Origin: Epsilonproteobacteria bacterium (ex Lamellibrachia satsuma)
GTDB taxonomy: Bacteria; Campylobacterota; Campylobacteria; Campylobacterales; Sulfurovaceae
Assembly: GCA_003934925.1 (NCBI GenBank)
Contig: JQIX01000015.1
Location: 1 to 64,000 of the forward strand
Length of the DNA: 64,000 bases
Reading direction: 5' to 3'
Shown: positions 26,283 through 35,681 of the stretch, one piece after another
Numbering within the stretch: the first letter of the stretch is position 1
Layout of the letters: every line of letters starts with the position of its first letter
Notes under the pieces: generated by a model
The model's database searches: none
Seen by the model: the letters and a program-made list of their open reading frames with translations, nothing else
What the model was told of the DNA's origin: nothing
Position numbers and translations under genes: made by a program

Positions 26283-28484
26283 CTATTTTACATCTTCCCT
26301 GTGTTTGCATTTAAAGCATTCATAGATTTCTTTGCCCCGTAATGTTTTTTTGCCCATGAGATAGCCGCACTCCGGGCATTTTTTGTCTACAGGTTCAAAA
26401 TTGGCGATGAATTTACACTTAGGGTAGTTCGTGCAGCCGAAGAACTTCCCTCTTCTTCCTTCTCTCTCCTGAAGTTTTCCCCCGCACTCGGGGCAAGGAA
26501 CAGTAAGCTCTTTTGGAGGGGTAAGGGATTTGGCATTTTTACACTTAGGATAAGCGGAACAGGCAAGGAATTTACCTCTTTTGGAATTCTTAATAACCAT
26601 AGATGAACCACATTTCTCACATTTTTCATCCGTTTCTTCCGGCTGTTCTACTTCTGTGCCGTCAGTGTTTTTGGTATATTTGCACTTAGGAAAATTAGAA
26701 CATGCGATGAATTCTCCATAGCGTCCTTTCCGTAAAAGGAGTTCAGATTCGCATTTTGGACAGCTCTCTCCTGTAGGAATAGCAACTTTAAGACTTTTAA
26801 TACTCTTTTTCCCCTCTTCGATCTTTTGCATGAAAGGTGTATAAAACGCTTTTAAAACGGTCTGCCAGTTTTTTTCTCCGTCTGCTACTTCATCCAGCGT
26901 CTCTTCCATATTTGCAGTAAATCCGCTGTCAACGATCTCCGGGAAATGTTTCTCAAGCATCTCTGTTACAGTAAAAGCTATTTCCGTAGGATGAATACGT
27001 TTCTTTTCTATCTCGATATACTTTCGTGTCTGCAGTATGGTCACAGTAGGAGCATACGTACTTGGACGGCCTATCCCCAGTGATTCCAGCTTTTTAATGA
27101 GACTGGCTTCATTGTACCGGGCTGGAGGTTCTGTAAAGTGTTGTTCCTGTTTGATCTCATCAAGGGTGACTGCTTGTCCTTGTTTTAGTTCAGGAAGTAA
27201 TTTATCTTTTTCGCTGTATCCGGTCACTTTGTAGAAACCATCAAAAAGAAGTTTTCTTCCACTTGCTTTAAAGGTACATTTATCCCCTTTAAAAAGAATG
27301 GTTTGGGATTCAAGTTGTGCTTCCGTCATTTGACACGCAAGGAAACGGTTATAGATGAGCCTGTAGAGTTTCAGTTCATCTACAGAAAGATAGTCGGCTG
27401 CTTTTTTAGCATCAAAATCAACCATTGTTGGTCGTATAGCCTCATGTGCTTCCTGTGCCCCTTTGGATTTTGTTGCATAATTTTTTGCTTTAGGCGGAAG
27501 GTATTTGTCCCCATAAACAGATTGAATATATGTTCTTGCAGATTCAACTGCTTCTTTTGCAAGATTGAGGGAGTCTGTCCTCATATAGGTAATGATACCC
27601 ATCGTACCCTTGTCTGTTTTGACACCTTCGTAGAGTTTTTGTGCAACCATCATTGTCTTCTTGGGAGAAAAACCCAACTGTGTAGATGCTGCCTGCTGCA
27701 GTGTTGAAGTCATGAATGGCGGTGGTGTTTTTGTTTTTCTTTTGCTTTTGTCTATAGACAGCACATAAAAAGATTCAGATTGGGCAGAAGTCACTATCTC
27801 TGCAGCATCAGCTTCCGTTCTAATGGTAAGTTTATCTATTTTAAGATTATTATAATCATAGATGGAAGCTTCAATGTCTTTTTGGAAAAGTGCATCTATT
27901 GTCCAGTATTCTTCCGGTTTAAAAGCTTTGATCTCACGTTCTCTGTCTACAACGATCTTGAGAGTAGAACTCTGTACTCTACCTGCACTTAGCCCTTTTT
28001 GTATCTTGTTGGCAAGCAAAGGGGAAAGTTTGTATCCTACTATACGGTCAAGCAGTCTTCTTGTCTGTTGTGCGTCTACAGAGTCCATATCGACCTTACG
28101 AGGTGTTTCAAGAGCGTGCTGAATAGCAGACTTTGTGATCTCGTGAAAGACGATACGGGGAAGCTCTGTAGGTTCTTTTCCGATGGCTTTGGCAATATGA
28201 TACCCGATAGCCTCTCCCTCACGGTCCTCATCGGTTGCGATATAGACTGTCTCCGCTTCTTTAGCAAGTTTTTTTAGTTCTTTAACGGTAGGGTTTGCAT
28301 CTCTGGGGATGGAGTATTTGGGTATAAGATCACCGGTTTCATCATCTATGGTAATGCCAAACGTACTTTTGGGAAGGTCGCGTATATGTCCTTTTGATGC
28401 GATAACTTTGTATCCCTTTCCTAAAAAGTTGGTAATGGTTCGTGCTTTTGCCGGTGATTCGACTATAATTAAATTTTTCATCAA
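26283..28484 (-). CDS. topA: DNA topoisomerase I
   Basis: TopA relaxes negative supercoils by a single-strand passage mechanism. The 733-residue protein has the Toprim start NLIIVESPAKARTITNFLG, the acidic triad region YIATDEDREGEAI, and the active-site tyrosine in IITYMRTDSLNLA. The C-terminus carries four zinc-ribbon modules (for example CPKCESELLLRKGRYGEFIAC and CPECGGKLQEREGRRGKFFGC). A second Met one codon later (28481) could be the start. bioB follows directly. Confidence 0.97.
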   Translation of the reverse strand: MMKNLIIVESPAKARTITNFLGKGYKVIASKGHIRDLPKSTFGITIDDETGDLIPKYSIPRDANPTVKELKKLAKEAETVYIATDEDREGEAIGYHIAKAIGKEPTELPRIVFHEITKSAIQHALETPRKVDMDSVDAQQTRRLLDRIVGYKLSPLLANKIQKGLSAGRVQSSTLKIVVDREREIKAFKPEEYWTIDALFQKDIEASIYDYNNLKIDKLTIRTEADAAEIVTSAQSESFYVLSIDKSKRKTKTPPPFMTSTLQQAASTQLGFSPKKTMMVAQKLYEGVKTDKGTMGIITYMRTDSLNLAKEAVESARTYIQSVYGDKYLPPKAKNYATKSKGAQEAHEAIRPTMVDFDAKKAADYLSVDELKLYRLIYNRFLACQMTEAQLESQTILFKGDKCTFKASGRKLLFDGFYKVTGYSEKDKLLPELKQGQAVTLDEIKQEQHFTEPPARYNEASLIKKLESLGIGRPSTYAPTVTILQTRKYIEIEKKRIHPTEIAFTVTEMLEKHFPEIVDSGFTANMEETLDEVADGEKNWQTVLKAFYTPFMQKIEEGKKSIKSLKVAIPTGESCPKCESELLLRKGRYGEFIACSNFPKCKYTKNTDGTEVEQPEETDEKCEKCGSSMVIKNSKRGKFLACSAYPKCKNAKSLTPPKELTVPCPECGGKLQEREGRRGKFFGCTNYPKCKFIANFEPVDKKCPECGYLMGKKTLRGKEIYECFKCKHREDVK

Positions 28485-28589
28485 TGCTTACTTTATATAG
28501 TGAGATTTTTTGGCATTGTAACACAAAAGAGAGCAAAAGGATATAAGTTAATTTTGTTTTGGGTAGGGAAATAAAGAAGAAAGTAGATT

Positions 28590-28610
28590 ATGTGGCACAT
28601 AGTGCCACAT
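28590..28610. repeat. Perfect 9-bp hairpin between topA and dcd
   Basis: ATGTGGCAC and GTGCCACAT flank a 3-nt loop; an A-run follows on the plus strand, giving a T-run before the hairpin on the minus strand. It lies downstream of dcd and about 100 nt upstream of topA, so it may affect read-through from dcd into topA, but it is not a standard terminator for the minus strand. Confidence 0.5.
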
Positions 28611-28644
28611 AAAAAAAGCCGATTTGGAGATATATTTGATTGTG

Positions 28645-29211
28645 CTAATTTTCTTTTAATATTCTTGGAAGCGTAATACCGGTTTGACTCTGGTATTTAC
28701 CCTTCCTGTCTGAGTAGGTTGTTTCACACTGCTCATCTCCCTGGAGAAAGAGTACCTGCGCAATGCCTTCATTGGCATAGATCTTTGCCGGCAAAGGGGT
28801 TGTATTTGAGATCTCTATGGTGATATGCCCCTCAAATCCCGGTTCAAAGGGAGTAACATTTACAATGATCCCACAACGTGCATAGGTACTTTTCCCCAAA
28901 CATATAGCCAAGGTGTCATTAGGCATTTTGAAGTACTCTATGGTTCTGGCAAGCGCAAAAGAGTTAGGGGGGACGATACATACATCCCCTTTAAAGTCTA
29001 CTACATTATTCTGGTTGAAATCTTTTGGATCAACTACTTCCGCATTGATGTTTGTAAAAATTTTGAATTCATCAGAAACACGGATATCATACCCGTAAGA
29101 ACTAAGTCCATAACTTACTACACCTTCTCCGACAAGCCCTTCACAAAAGGGGCTGATCATCTCTTCTTTGGTTGATTTTTCCCGTATCCATTTATCAGAC
29201 TTTAGTCCCAT
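28645..29211 (-). CDS. dcd: dCTP deaminase
   Basis: Dcd converts dCTP to dUTP, feeding dTMP synthesis. The 188-residue protein has the trimeric dUTPase-like core: [56 protein letters not shown] and [10 protein letters not shown] place the start at ATG 29211, preceded by AAGGAAG; a longer frame to 29325 would run into the neighbouring surA-like gene and adds unrelated residues. It starts 30 nt after that gene. Confidence 0.94.
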   Translation of the reverse strand: MGLKSDKWIREKSTKEEMISPFCEGLVGEGVVSYGLSSYGYDIRVSDEFKIFTNINAEVVDPKDFNQNNVVDFKGDVCIVPPNSFALARTIEYFKMPNDTLAICLGKSTYARCGIIVNVTPFEPGFEGHITIEISNTTPLPAKIYANEGIAQVLFLQGDEQCETTYSDRKGKYQSQTGITLPRILKEN

Positions 29212-29240
29212 ATGCTTCCTTAATATGTTTTGAAATTGAA

Positions 29241-30059
29241 TTATCTGAGTATTTGAACATCTGCACTTGTTCTCATTTTTGAAAAATAGTCTTTCAATGC
29301 CTTGCCCTGTTGCTGCTGTCTCCATCTCGCCGCTACAGCTCCTTTGGCAGACTCAAAAGGCATTCCGACTCTGCCATTTTTGGATTTTACTTTATAGACA
29401 ACATATTTATCACCGGTATTCAAAGGACGGGTATATGCACCGTTTTGAGTTCGTAGCAGCATAGAAAGCAGAGCAGGGTTCAGTGTTTTTGTTTTTTTTG
29501 TAACAGAACGACTCTTGATCCCTTTAGTGTTTTTGGTACGAAGAAACTTTTCCATAGTTTGTTTAGATGATGTTGAATATTCTATCATGCTGATACTTGA
29601 AGGAATGACGAACTCTTTTTTATGGTTTCTGTAAAACAGTTTAAGTTCATCTTCGCTTGGCGCAGGGATGGTAGCTACGACTTTTTCTTTATAGAATTTT
29701 TCTTTCTTCATTGCTTCTCTGATGCTGGAGCGGTATTTGGCCCAGGAAGTCCCCCTTTGCTTGAGGATTTTTTGCATTTTAGGTATAGAAATGTTGTTCT
29801 GTGCAGCTATCTTTGCTATTTTTGCATCAATCTCATCTTCTGAAATATGAATGTTCTTCATAGCTGCCTTTTGAAGCCTGTCCTGGATAAGCAGGTCGAT
29901 CGCCTGTGCTTTGGAGACTCCTACCTGTCTCTGTACGGCACGTATTTCTGATGTGGTTACGGCTTCGCCCTCCACGATAAGAGCAATACCGTCAACCATT
30001 CTTGCGTGAGCCAAGGTCAAGAGTGTAATAAATCCAAGTAAAATCAGTTTTTTCATCAA
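29241..30059 (-). CDS. SurA-like periplasmic chaperone / parvulin-type isomerase
   Basis: The 272-residue protein has a signal peptide ([17 protein letters not shown]), then a SurA_N-like helical domain ([25 protein letters not shown]... [11 protein letters not shown]... [15 protein letters not shown]), and a C-terminal region that resembles a degenerate parvulin domain ([29 protein letters not shown]). It would help outer-membrane proteins fold. The parvulin active-site residues are not clearly present, so it may be a chaperone only. It is followed by dcd on the same strand. Confidence 0.8.
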   Translation of the reverse strand: MMKKLILLGFITLLTLAHARMVDGIALIVEGEAVTTSEIRAVQRQVGVSKAQAIDLLIQDRLQKAAMKNIHISEDEIDAKIAKIAAQNNISIPKMQKILKQRGTSWAKYRSSIREAMKKEKFYKEKVVATIPAPSEDELKLFYRNHKKEFVIPSSISMIEYSTSSKQTMEKFLRTKNTKGIKSRSVTKKTKTLNPALLSMLLRTQNGAYTRPLNTGDKYVVYKVKSKNGRVGMPFESAKGAVAARWRQQQQGKALKDYFSKMRTSADVQILR

Positions 30060-30197
30060 TATTTTCCAATGTGTGATAATTTTAAAAAATTATAACATAA
30101 TCGGGTAAAGATTAGGGTAATCCCGTGATGGAATAAAGTTTTTGTCTTGAACTGGGATACAATGAATGGCAGACTTCCGGGAAATAAGGCTCTGTTG

Positions 30198-30218
30198 TGA
30201 TATAATCCCATTATATCA
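30198..30218. promoter_or_regulatory. Palindrome containing TATAAT before galE
   Basis: Nine-bp arms (TGATATAAT and ATTATATCA) are separated by CCC, ending 29 nt before the galE ATG. TATAAT within the left arm could be the -10 element of the glycan operon promoter, in which case a repressor binding the palindrome would block it. Confidence 0.45.
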
Positions 30219-30247
30219 TTTGGTTTGAACATAAAGGAATATATTTT

Positions 30248-31264
30248 ATGAAGATACTTATTACGGGCGGGGCAGGATATATCGGTTCCCATGTTGCAAA
30301 GCAATTACTGGAAACGACAGGCCATCAGATCACAATACTGGACAATCTAAGTACAGGCAGTACGGCAACGCTCGATACATTAAAAAGGATCAGGGATTTT
30401 ACTTTTGTCAGGTTGGACCTAAAGGAGTTCGATAAAGTCAATATTCTGCTGCAGGATAACAAATTTGATGTCATCATACATTTTGCAGCCAGTATAGTAG
30501 TACCGGAATCGGTAGAGAATCCTTTAAAGTACTATATGAACAATACGGTCAATACGACAAATCTTATACGGTGCGCAACTGATGCGAAAGTAGAAAAATT
30601 CATATTCAGTTCAACTGCAGCTACTTACGGGGAACCGACAGAGATACCAAAGAATGGTATAGATGAAAATTATCCGACCAATCCTATCAACCCTTATGGC
30701 ATGAGTAAACTTATGAGTGAAAGGATCCTGCAGGATACTGCACAGGCAGATCCGAATTTCAAATATCTGATCTTTAGATACTTCAATGTTGCAGGCGCAG
30801 ACATAAACAGGGTCGATGGCAAACTGAGTCCAAGAATAGGGCAAAGTTTTCCGAATGCCACACATCTTATCAAAATAGCGTCCGAATGTGCCGTTGGCAA
30901 AAGAGAAAAAATGGCGATCTTTGGAGATGATTATCCTACTGTGGACGGAACAGGGGTGAGAGACTATATTCATGTGGATGATCTGGCAGATGCCCATATA
31001 AAAGCCATTGGCTACCTGGATACCGATCCAAGTGATATATTTAACTGTGGTTACGGAAAAGGATTCAGCGTAAAAGAAGTTGTGGAAACCATGAAATCAG
31101 CTACTGGAACGGATTTCAAAGTAGAAATAGCCAAAAGAAGGGCTGGTGATCCTGCAATACTGATCTCTGACAATAGCAAAATAAGAACGAAGATGAATTG
31201 GGTACCCAAGTATGATGATCTGGGTTTGATCTGCCGGAGTGCTTATGAGTGGGAAAGGAAGTGA
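30248..31264 (+). CDS. galE: UDP-glucose 4-epimerase
   Basis: GalE interconverts UDP-glucose and UDP-galactose (and in some homologues the N-acetyl forms), providing galactosyl donors for glycan synthesis. The 338-residue extended SDR protein starts MKILITGGAGYIGSH, has the catalytic region FSSTAATYGEP with YGMSK, and the C-terminal substrate part (GDDYPTVDGTGVRDYIHVDDLADAH; RRAGDPA). It is the first gene of the long plus-strand glycan locus. Galactose donors fit with the GT6 and GT11 enzymes encoded 8 kb downstream. Confidence 0.94.
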   Translation: MKILITGGAGYIGSHVAKQLLETTGHQITILDNLSTGSTATLDTLKRIRDFTFVRLDLKEFDKVNILLQDNKFDVIIHFAASIVVPESVENPLKYYMNNTVNTTNLIRCATDAKVEKFIFSSTAATYGEPTEIPKNGIDENYPTNPINPYGMSKLMSERILQDTAQADPNFKYLIFRYFNVAGADINRVDGKLSPRIGQSFPNATHLIKIASECAVGKREKMAIFGDDYPTVDGTGVRDYIHVDDLADAHIKAIGYLDTDPSDIFNCGYGKGFSVKEVVETMKSATGTDFKVEIAKRRAGDPAILISDNSKIRTKMNWVPKYDDLGLICRSAYEWERK

Positions 31265-31304
31265 ACTTGGTTGCTAAAAAATTGAATGTTAGTTTGGAGA
31301 AACA

Positions 31305-32195
31305 ATGAAAGGTATTATTTTGGCTGGGGGAAGCGGGACACGGTTGTACCCAATTACAAAAGGAATAAGTAAACAGCTTGCTCCTATTTATGACAAGCCT
31401 ATGATCTACTATCCGCTTTCTGTGTTGATGCTCGCTGGCATTACGGAGGTACTGATCATCTCCACACCACAGGATCTCCCGCGTTTTGAAGAGTTGCTTG
31501 GTGATGGTTCTGACATTGGGATGAAATTCTCTTATAAAGTACAGCCATCACCGGAAGGACTTGCCCAGGCATTCATTTTGGGTGAAAAGTTCATTGGTGA
31601 CGATGACGTCTGTCTTGTGCTCGGGGACAACATCTTTTATGGACAAGGACTTAGCAAATTACTTGAAACATCTGTCCGTCGGGTTAGCGAGGAGAAGAAA
31701 GCAACCGTATTCGGCTATTATGTCAAAGACCCGGAGCGTTACGGCGTAGCAGCGTTTGATGACGAGGGCAATGTAACCAGCATAGAAGAGAAACCAAAAC
31801 ATCCACAGAGCAATTATGCAGTGGTAGGCCTCTACTTCTACCCCAATAGTGTCGTGGAGATCGCCAAAAAAGTCAAACCTTCCGACCGGGGAGAACTCGA
31901 GATCACCACTGTTAACCAGACCTACCTGGCATCCAAAGACCTGAAGGTCGAACTTATGGGGCGGGGATATGCCTGGCTTGACACAGGAACCCATGAAAGT
32001 TTTCTGGAGGCTTCCAACTTCATCCAGACCATCGAAAACCGCCAGGGGCTCAAAGTAGCCTGTATTGAAGAGATCGCTTTTGAGATGGGGTACATCACCA
32101 AAGAACAGCTCATTGAACTTGCTCAGCCTCTTAAGAAAAATCAGTATGGACAGTATCTGCTCAGAAGAGCACAGGAAGGTATTGTCAAGCGATGA
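31305..32195 (+). CDS. rfbA: Glucose-1-phosphate thymidylyltransferase
   Basis: RfbA makes dTDP-glucose from glucose-1-phosphate and dTTP, the first step toward dTDP-L-rhamnose. The 296-residue protein has the nucleotidyltransferase loop [31 protein letters not shown], and [16 protein letters not shown]. It is the first of four contiguous rhamnose genes in order rfbA-C-D-B, overlapping rfbC by 4 nt. This ordering (A, C, D, B) differs from the common BDAC order in enterobacteria. Confidence 0.96.
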   Translation: MKGIILAGGSGTRLYPITKGISKQLAPIYDKPMIYYPLSVLMLAGITEVLIISTPQDLPRFEELLGDGSDIGMKFSYKVQPSPEGLAQAFILGEKFIGDDDVCLVLGDNIFYGQGLSKLLETSVRRVSEEKKATVFGYYVKDPERYGVAAFDDEGNVTSIEEKPKHPQSNYAVVGLYFYPNSVVEIAKKVKPSDRGELEITTVNQTYLASKDLKVELMGRGYAWLDTGTHESFLEASNFIQTIENRQGLKVACIEEIAFEMGYITKEQLIELAQPLKKNQYGQYLLRRAQEGIVKR

Positions 32196-32770
32196 ATTTT
32201 ATAAGAACAGATATCCCTGATGTCATTATCATTGAACCGACCGTTCACGGAGATGAAAGAGGTTATTTTGTCGAGACCTATCGCCAGGATAAACTTGAAG
32301 ATTTCCTTGGTTTTCAGGTTAATTTTTGCCAGGACAATGAATCTAAAAGTTCCAAAGGGGTATTGCGCGGGCTTCACTATCAACTGGCCCCTTTCGCACA
32401 GACCAAACTGGTACGTGTCATTCAAGGGAAAGTACTGGATGTGGCTGTAGATATTAGAAAAGGAAGCTCCACGTTCGGCCAACATGTAGCCGTAGAACTA
32501 AGTGGTGAGAATAAAAGACAAATATTCATTCCGCGCGGCTTCGCACACGGGTTTGTTGTACTGGAAGATGATACGATCTTTGCCTACAAAGTAGATAACT
32601 ACTATTCCCCTGAAAATGACAGAGGCATCGCTTTTAATGATGAGAGTCTGGGTATAGACTGGAAACTTCCAAAAGAGGAACTGCTGCTCTCCAACAAAGA
32701 TACCAAACAGCCCAAACTCTCCGAGACAACTGATATATTCGACTATAAAGTAGATTACTACAATGACTAA
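32192..32770 (+). CDS. rfbC: dTDP-4-dehydrorhamnose 3,5-epimerase
   Basis: RfbC epimerises dTDP-4-keto-6-deoxyglucose at C3 and C5. The 192-residue cupin-fold protein has [31 protein letters not shown] with the active-site His, [22 protein letters not shown] and [21 protein letters not shown]. It overlaps rfbA and rfbD by a few bases, so the rhamnose genes are translationally coupled. Confidence 0.96.
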   Translation: MNFIRTDIPDVIIIEPTVHGDERGYFVETYRQDKLEDFLGFQVNFCQDNESKSSKGVLRGLHYQLAPFAQTKLVRVIQGKVLDVAVDIRKGSSTFGQHVAVELSGENKRQIFIPRGFAHGFVVLEDDTIFAYKVDNYYSPENDRGIAFNDESLGIDWKLPKEELLLSNKDTKQPKLSETTDIFDYKVDYYND

Positions 32771-33650
32771 TATTTTAGTAACAGGCGCAAACGGTCAAGT
32801 GGGCTCAGAATTGCAAGAATTTGTAAATGCACAACATCCAATATCCTATTCCCCATATCCACATTTCTTTTTCACCGATAGAAATGAATTGGATATTACC
32901 GATAAAGATGCTGTAGCCAAATTTGTTGAAACGAACCGCATAAACGTTATCATCAACTGTGCAGCCTACACAGCGGTGGACAGGGCTGAAGAGGAAGAAT
33001 CCTTGGTGGAGAGTATCAATCATCTCGCAGTTAGGAACCTTGCACAGATATCCAAAGAGAAAGGCATCAGACTTGTTCATATCTCCACAGACTATGTTTT
33101 TGACGGGAAAAACTACAGGCCCTATACGGAAGAAGACGCCACAAACCCACAAGGCGTTTATGGCAAAACGAAACTCGACGGCGAAAAAGCCATGCTTGCC
33201 ATCAACCCAGAAAATTCAGTTGTCATCAGAACCTCATGGGTCTATTCTTCCTTTGGGAACAACTTTGTCAAAACGATGCTAAGGCTCGGTAAAGAGAGGG
33301 AGTCGCTTGGTGTCATCTACGACCAGGTCGGTACCCCCACCTATGCAAGAGATCTTGCAAAAACCATTCTGAACATTCTTCCAAAGATCCAGAACGAGGA
33401 TGTAGAGATCTATCATTACTCCAATGAAGGAGTGCTCAGTTGGTATGACTTTGCCAAGGAGATCATGCAAATGGCGAAACTGGAGTGTCAGATCGATCCG
33501 ATCGAAACAAAAGAGTATCCCACACCGGCAAAAAGACCGCACTATTCACTTCTGAACAAAGCAAAGATAAAAAATATGTTTAACATCACTATTCCATACT
33601 GGAAAGACAGTCTGGATGAATGTTTATACGTTATGGGAGAGAGAAAATAA
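32763..33650 (+). CDS. rfbD: dTDP-4-dehydrorhamnose reductase
   Basis: RfbD reduces dTDP-4-keto-L-rhamnose to dTDP-L-rhamnose with NAD(P)H. The 295-residue SDR protein starts ILVTGANGQVGSELQEF and has NCAAYTAVDRAEEE, VHISTDYVFDGKNYRPY and YGKTKLDGE (Tyr-Lys catalytic pair), then RTSWVYSSFGNNFVKTM. The stop codon overlaps the rfbB start (TAATG). Length is normal. Confidence 0.95.
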   Translation: MTNILVTGANGQVGSELQEFVNAQHPISYSPYPHFFFTDRNELDITDKDAVAKFVETNRINVIINCAAYTAVDRAEEEESLVESINHLAVRNLAQISKEKGIRLVHISTDYVFDGKNYRPYTEEDATNPQGVYGKTKLDGEKAMLAINPENSVVIRTSWVYSSFGNNFVKTMLRLGKERESLGVIYDQVGTPTYARDLAKTILNILPKIQNEDVEIYHYSNEGVLSWYDFAKEIMQMAKLECQIDPIETKEYPTPAKRPHYSLLNKAKIKNMFNITIPYWKDSLDECLYVMGERK

Positions 33651-34756
33651 TGTTTGACAATACCAATAAGACCGTCTTGGTAACCGGCTGTGCAGGATTC
33701 ATAGGCAGCAACTTTGTACCGTACTTTTTAGAAAAATATGAAAACTATAATGTCGTCAATCTTGATCTGCTCACCTATGCAGGGGATCTAAAAAACCTCA
33801 GTGAGGTAGAAGGCAACCCAAGATACAAGTTTATCAAAGGCGATATCTGCAACAGAGAACTTGTAGAGTTCATCTTCAACGAATACGATATTCAGGGTGT
33901 CATCCACTTTGCAGCAGAATCTCATGTAGACAATTCTATCAAAAATCCGGGTGTGTTCATAGAAACAAATGTCAATGGAACTTTCACGCTTCTTGATGTT
34001 GCTTATAAACAATGGATGGAAGGACCATTCAAGTATAAAGAAAAATATTTACAAAATAATTCAACATTCAACATTCAACATTCAACATTCGAGGAACGAG
34101 TTCCTCGTTTTCACCATATAAGCACAGATGAGGTGTATGGTACATTGGGAGAAAGCGGGCTCTTTACTGAAGAAACACCTTATGCTCCAAATAGTCCATA
34201 TTCGGCATCCAAAGCAGGCAGTGATATGATCGTGCGCAGCTACGTGGAGACCTACGGAATGAACACGGTCATCACCAACTGTTCCAACAACTACGGCCCC
34301 AAACAGCATGACGAGAAGCTCATTCCAACTATCATCAGAAAAGCATTGGCGGGTGAGCCTATTCCCATCTATGGCGATGGCAAGAACATCCGCGACTGGC
34401 TCTATGTGCTTGACCACTGTAAAGGGATAGATCTTGTCTATCACACCGGGAAAAAAGGTGAGGTCTATAACATCGGAGGACGAAACGAACGTACCAATCT
34501 TCAGATCACAGATGCTATCTGTACTATCTTAGACAAGAAAGTACCAATCAAAACAAACGATGCAATTCAACATTCAACATTTAACATTCAACATTACAAA
34601 GACCTTGTGATCTTTGTAGAGGACCGTGCCGGCCATGACAGGCGTTATGCCATTGATGCGACAAAACTTGAAAATGAACTTGGCTGGAAAGCTGATGAAA
34701 ATTTTGATACAGGGATTATTAAAACTATAGAGTGGTATTTGGAGAAGTATCTTTAG
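33650..34756 (+). CDS. rfbB: dTDP-glucose 4,6-dehydratase with repeat-encoded insertions
   Basis: RfbB converts dTDP-glucose to dTDP-4-keto-6-deoxyglucose, the second step of rhamnose synthesis. The 368-residue SDR protein has VTGCAGFIGSNFVPY, FAAESHVDNSI, the catalytic HHISTDEVYG and YSASKAGSD, and NIGGRNERTNL. I start at ATG 33650, which overlaps the rfbD stop. Two segments look foreign: STFNIQHSTFEERVPR just before the catalytic region, and AIQHSTFNIQH near residue 305, both encoded by ATTCAAC heptad repeats in the DNA. They probably sit in surface loops, so the enzyme may still work. Confidence 0.93.
   Translation: MFDNTNKTVLVTGCAGFIGSNFVPYFLEKYENYNVVNLDLLTYAGDLKNLSEVEGNPRYKFIKGDICNRELVEFIFNEYDIQGVIHFAAESHVDNSIKNPGVFIETNVNGTFTLLDVAYKQWMEGPFKYKEKYLQNNSTFNIQHSTFEERVPRFHHISTDEVYGTLGESGLFTEETPYAPNSPYSASKAGSDMIVRSYVETYGMNTVITNCSNNYGPKQHDEKLIPTIIRKALAGEPIPIYGDGKNIRDWLYVLDHCKGIDLVYHTGKKGEVYNIGGRNERTNLQITDAICTILDKKVPIKTNDAIQHSTFNIQHYKDLVIFVEDRAGHDRRYAIDATKLENELGWKADENFDTGIIKTIEWYLEKYL
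34059..34107 (+). repeat. Heptanucleotide (ATTCAAC) tract plus hairpin inside rfbB
   Basis: Four ATTCAAC units (34059-34086, plus ATTC) are followed at 34090-34107 by a hairpin CGAGGAAC-GA-GTTCCTCG. Together they add about 16 codons in frame to rfbB. Confidence 0.9.
34565..34595 (+). repeat. Second heptanucleotide (ATTCAAC) tract inside rfbB
   Basis: Four 7-nt units (ATTCAAC, ATTCAAC, ATTTAAC, ATTCAAC) plus ATT lie in frame near the 3' third of rfbB and encode IQHSTFNIQH. Confidence 0.9.
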
Positions 34757-34835
34757 ACGCAAGTCTGTACAAATGGCGCAAAAAACCAAAAAAATTGATT
34801 TTTGGCTATAATATTTAGAAAAAATACAGAATATA

Positions 34836-35681
34836 ATGAGATTAATGAAAAACAATAGTAGGGATTTTGAGTTTACCATAGAAGCAGGCAGGGCCGAACG
34901 TCATTATTGGATGGATCTCTGGCGATACAGAGAGTTGTTCTATATTTTAGCCTGGCGTGATATTGCAGTACGGTATAAGCAGACCATCATAGGTGTGGCT
35001 TGGGCTGTGCTTCGTCCGCTTTTAACGATGATGATCTTTGTTGTAGTTTTCGGCAAGATCGCCAAGCTTCCAAGCGAAGGGGTTCCGTATCCCATTTTCG
35101 TATTTGCGGCTATGCTTCCCTGGACTTTTTTCGCTACAGCATTTTCTGATGCCAGCAATAGTCTTATAGGCAATAGCAATCTTATCTCAAAAGTCTATTT
35201 CCCAAGGCTGATCATTCCTGCCGCTTCGGTGATCGTTGCAGGGGTTGATTTTTTGATCTCTTTTGTGATTTTGATCTGCCTGATGGCATGGTATCAGTAC
35301 ATGCCGGACTGGCATATCCTAACCTTGCCATTCTTTCTGTTGCTTGCATTTTTTGCGGTATTGGGGGCAGGATTATATGTGACTGCACTGAATGTAAAGT
35401 ACAGGGATTTTCGTTTTGTGGTTCCGTTTGTTGTGCAATTGGGGCTCTATATCTCTCCTGTAGGTTTCAGTACGACCATTGTGCCTGAAAAGTTTCAGCT
35501 CGTTTACTATCTTAACCCTATGGTTGCCGTAATTGACGGATTTCGCTGGGCGATCAGTGGGGGCAGGACGGCTTTTAATATGACGGAACTTACCGTCTCT
35601 ATCGTGATGGTTGTACTTTTATGCCTTGTGGGTATCTATCATTTTCGAAAAACAGAAAAAACCTTTGCGGATGTGATTTGA
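34836..35681 (+). CDS. wzm: ABC-2 type polysaccharide export permease (Wzm)
   Basis: Wzm is the membrane channel that, with Wzt, exports a completed lipid-linked polysaccharide across the inner membrane. The 281-residue protein has the ABC-2 pattern: an N-terminal segment YRELFYILAWRDIAVRYKQTIIGVAWAVLRP, then six hydrophobic stretches ending in FADVI. The segment RYKQTIIGVAWAVLRPLL is characteristic of polysaccharide-export permeases. It begins after an 80-nt gap that includes a TATAAT-like -10. Its stop overlaps the next start (TGATG), which separates it from wzt by one inserted gene. Confidence 0.93.
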   Translation: MRLMKNNSRDFEFTIEAGRAERHYWMDLWRYRELFYILAWRDIAVRYKQTIIGVAWAVLRPLLTMMIFVVVFGKIAKLPSEGVPYPIFVFAAMLPWTFFATAFSDASNSLIGNSNLISKVYFPRLIIPAASVIVAGVDFLISFVILICLMAWYQYMPDWHILTLPFFLLLAFFAVLGAGLYVTALNVKYRDFRFVVPFVVQLGLYISPVGFSTTIVPEKFQLVYYLNPMVAVIDGFRWAISGGRTAFNMTELTVSIVMVVLLCLVGIYHFRKTEKTFADVI

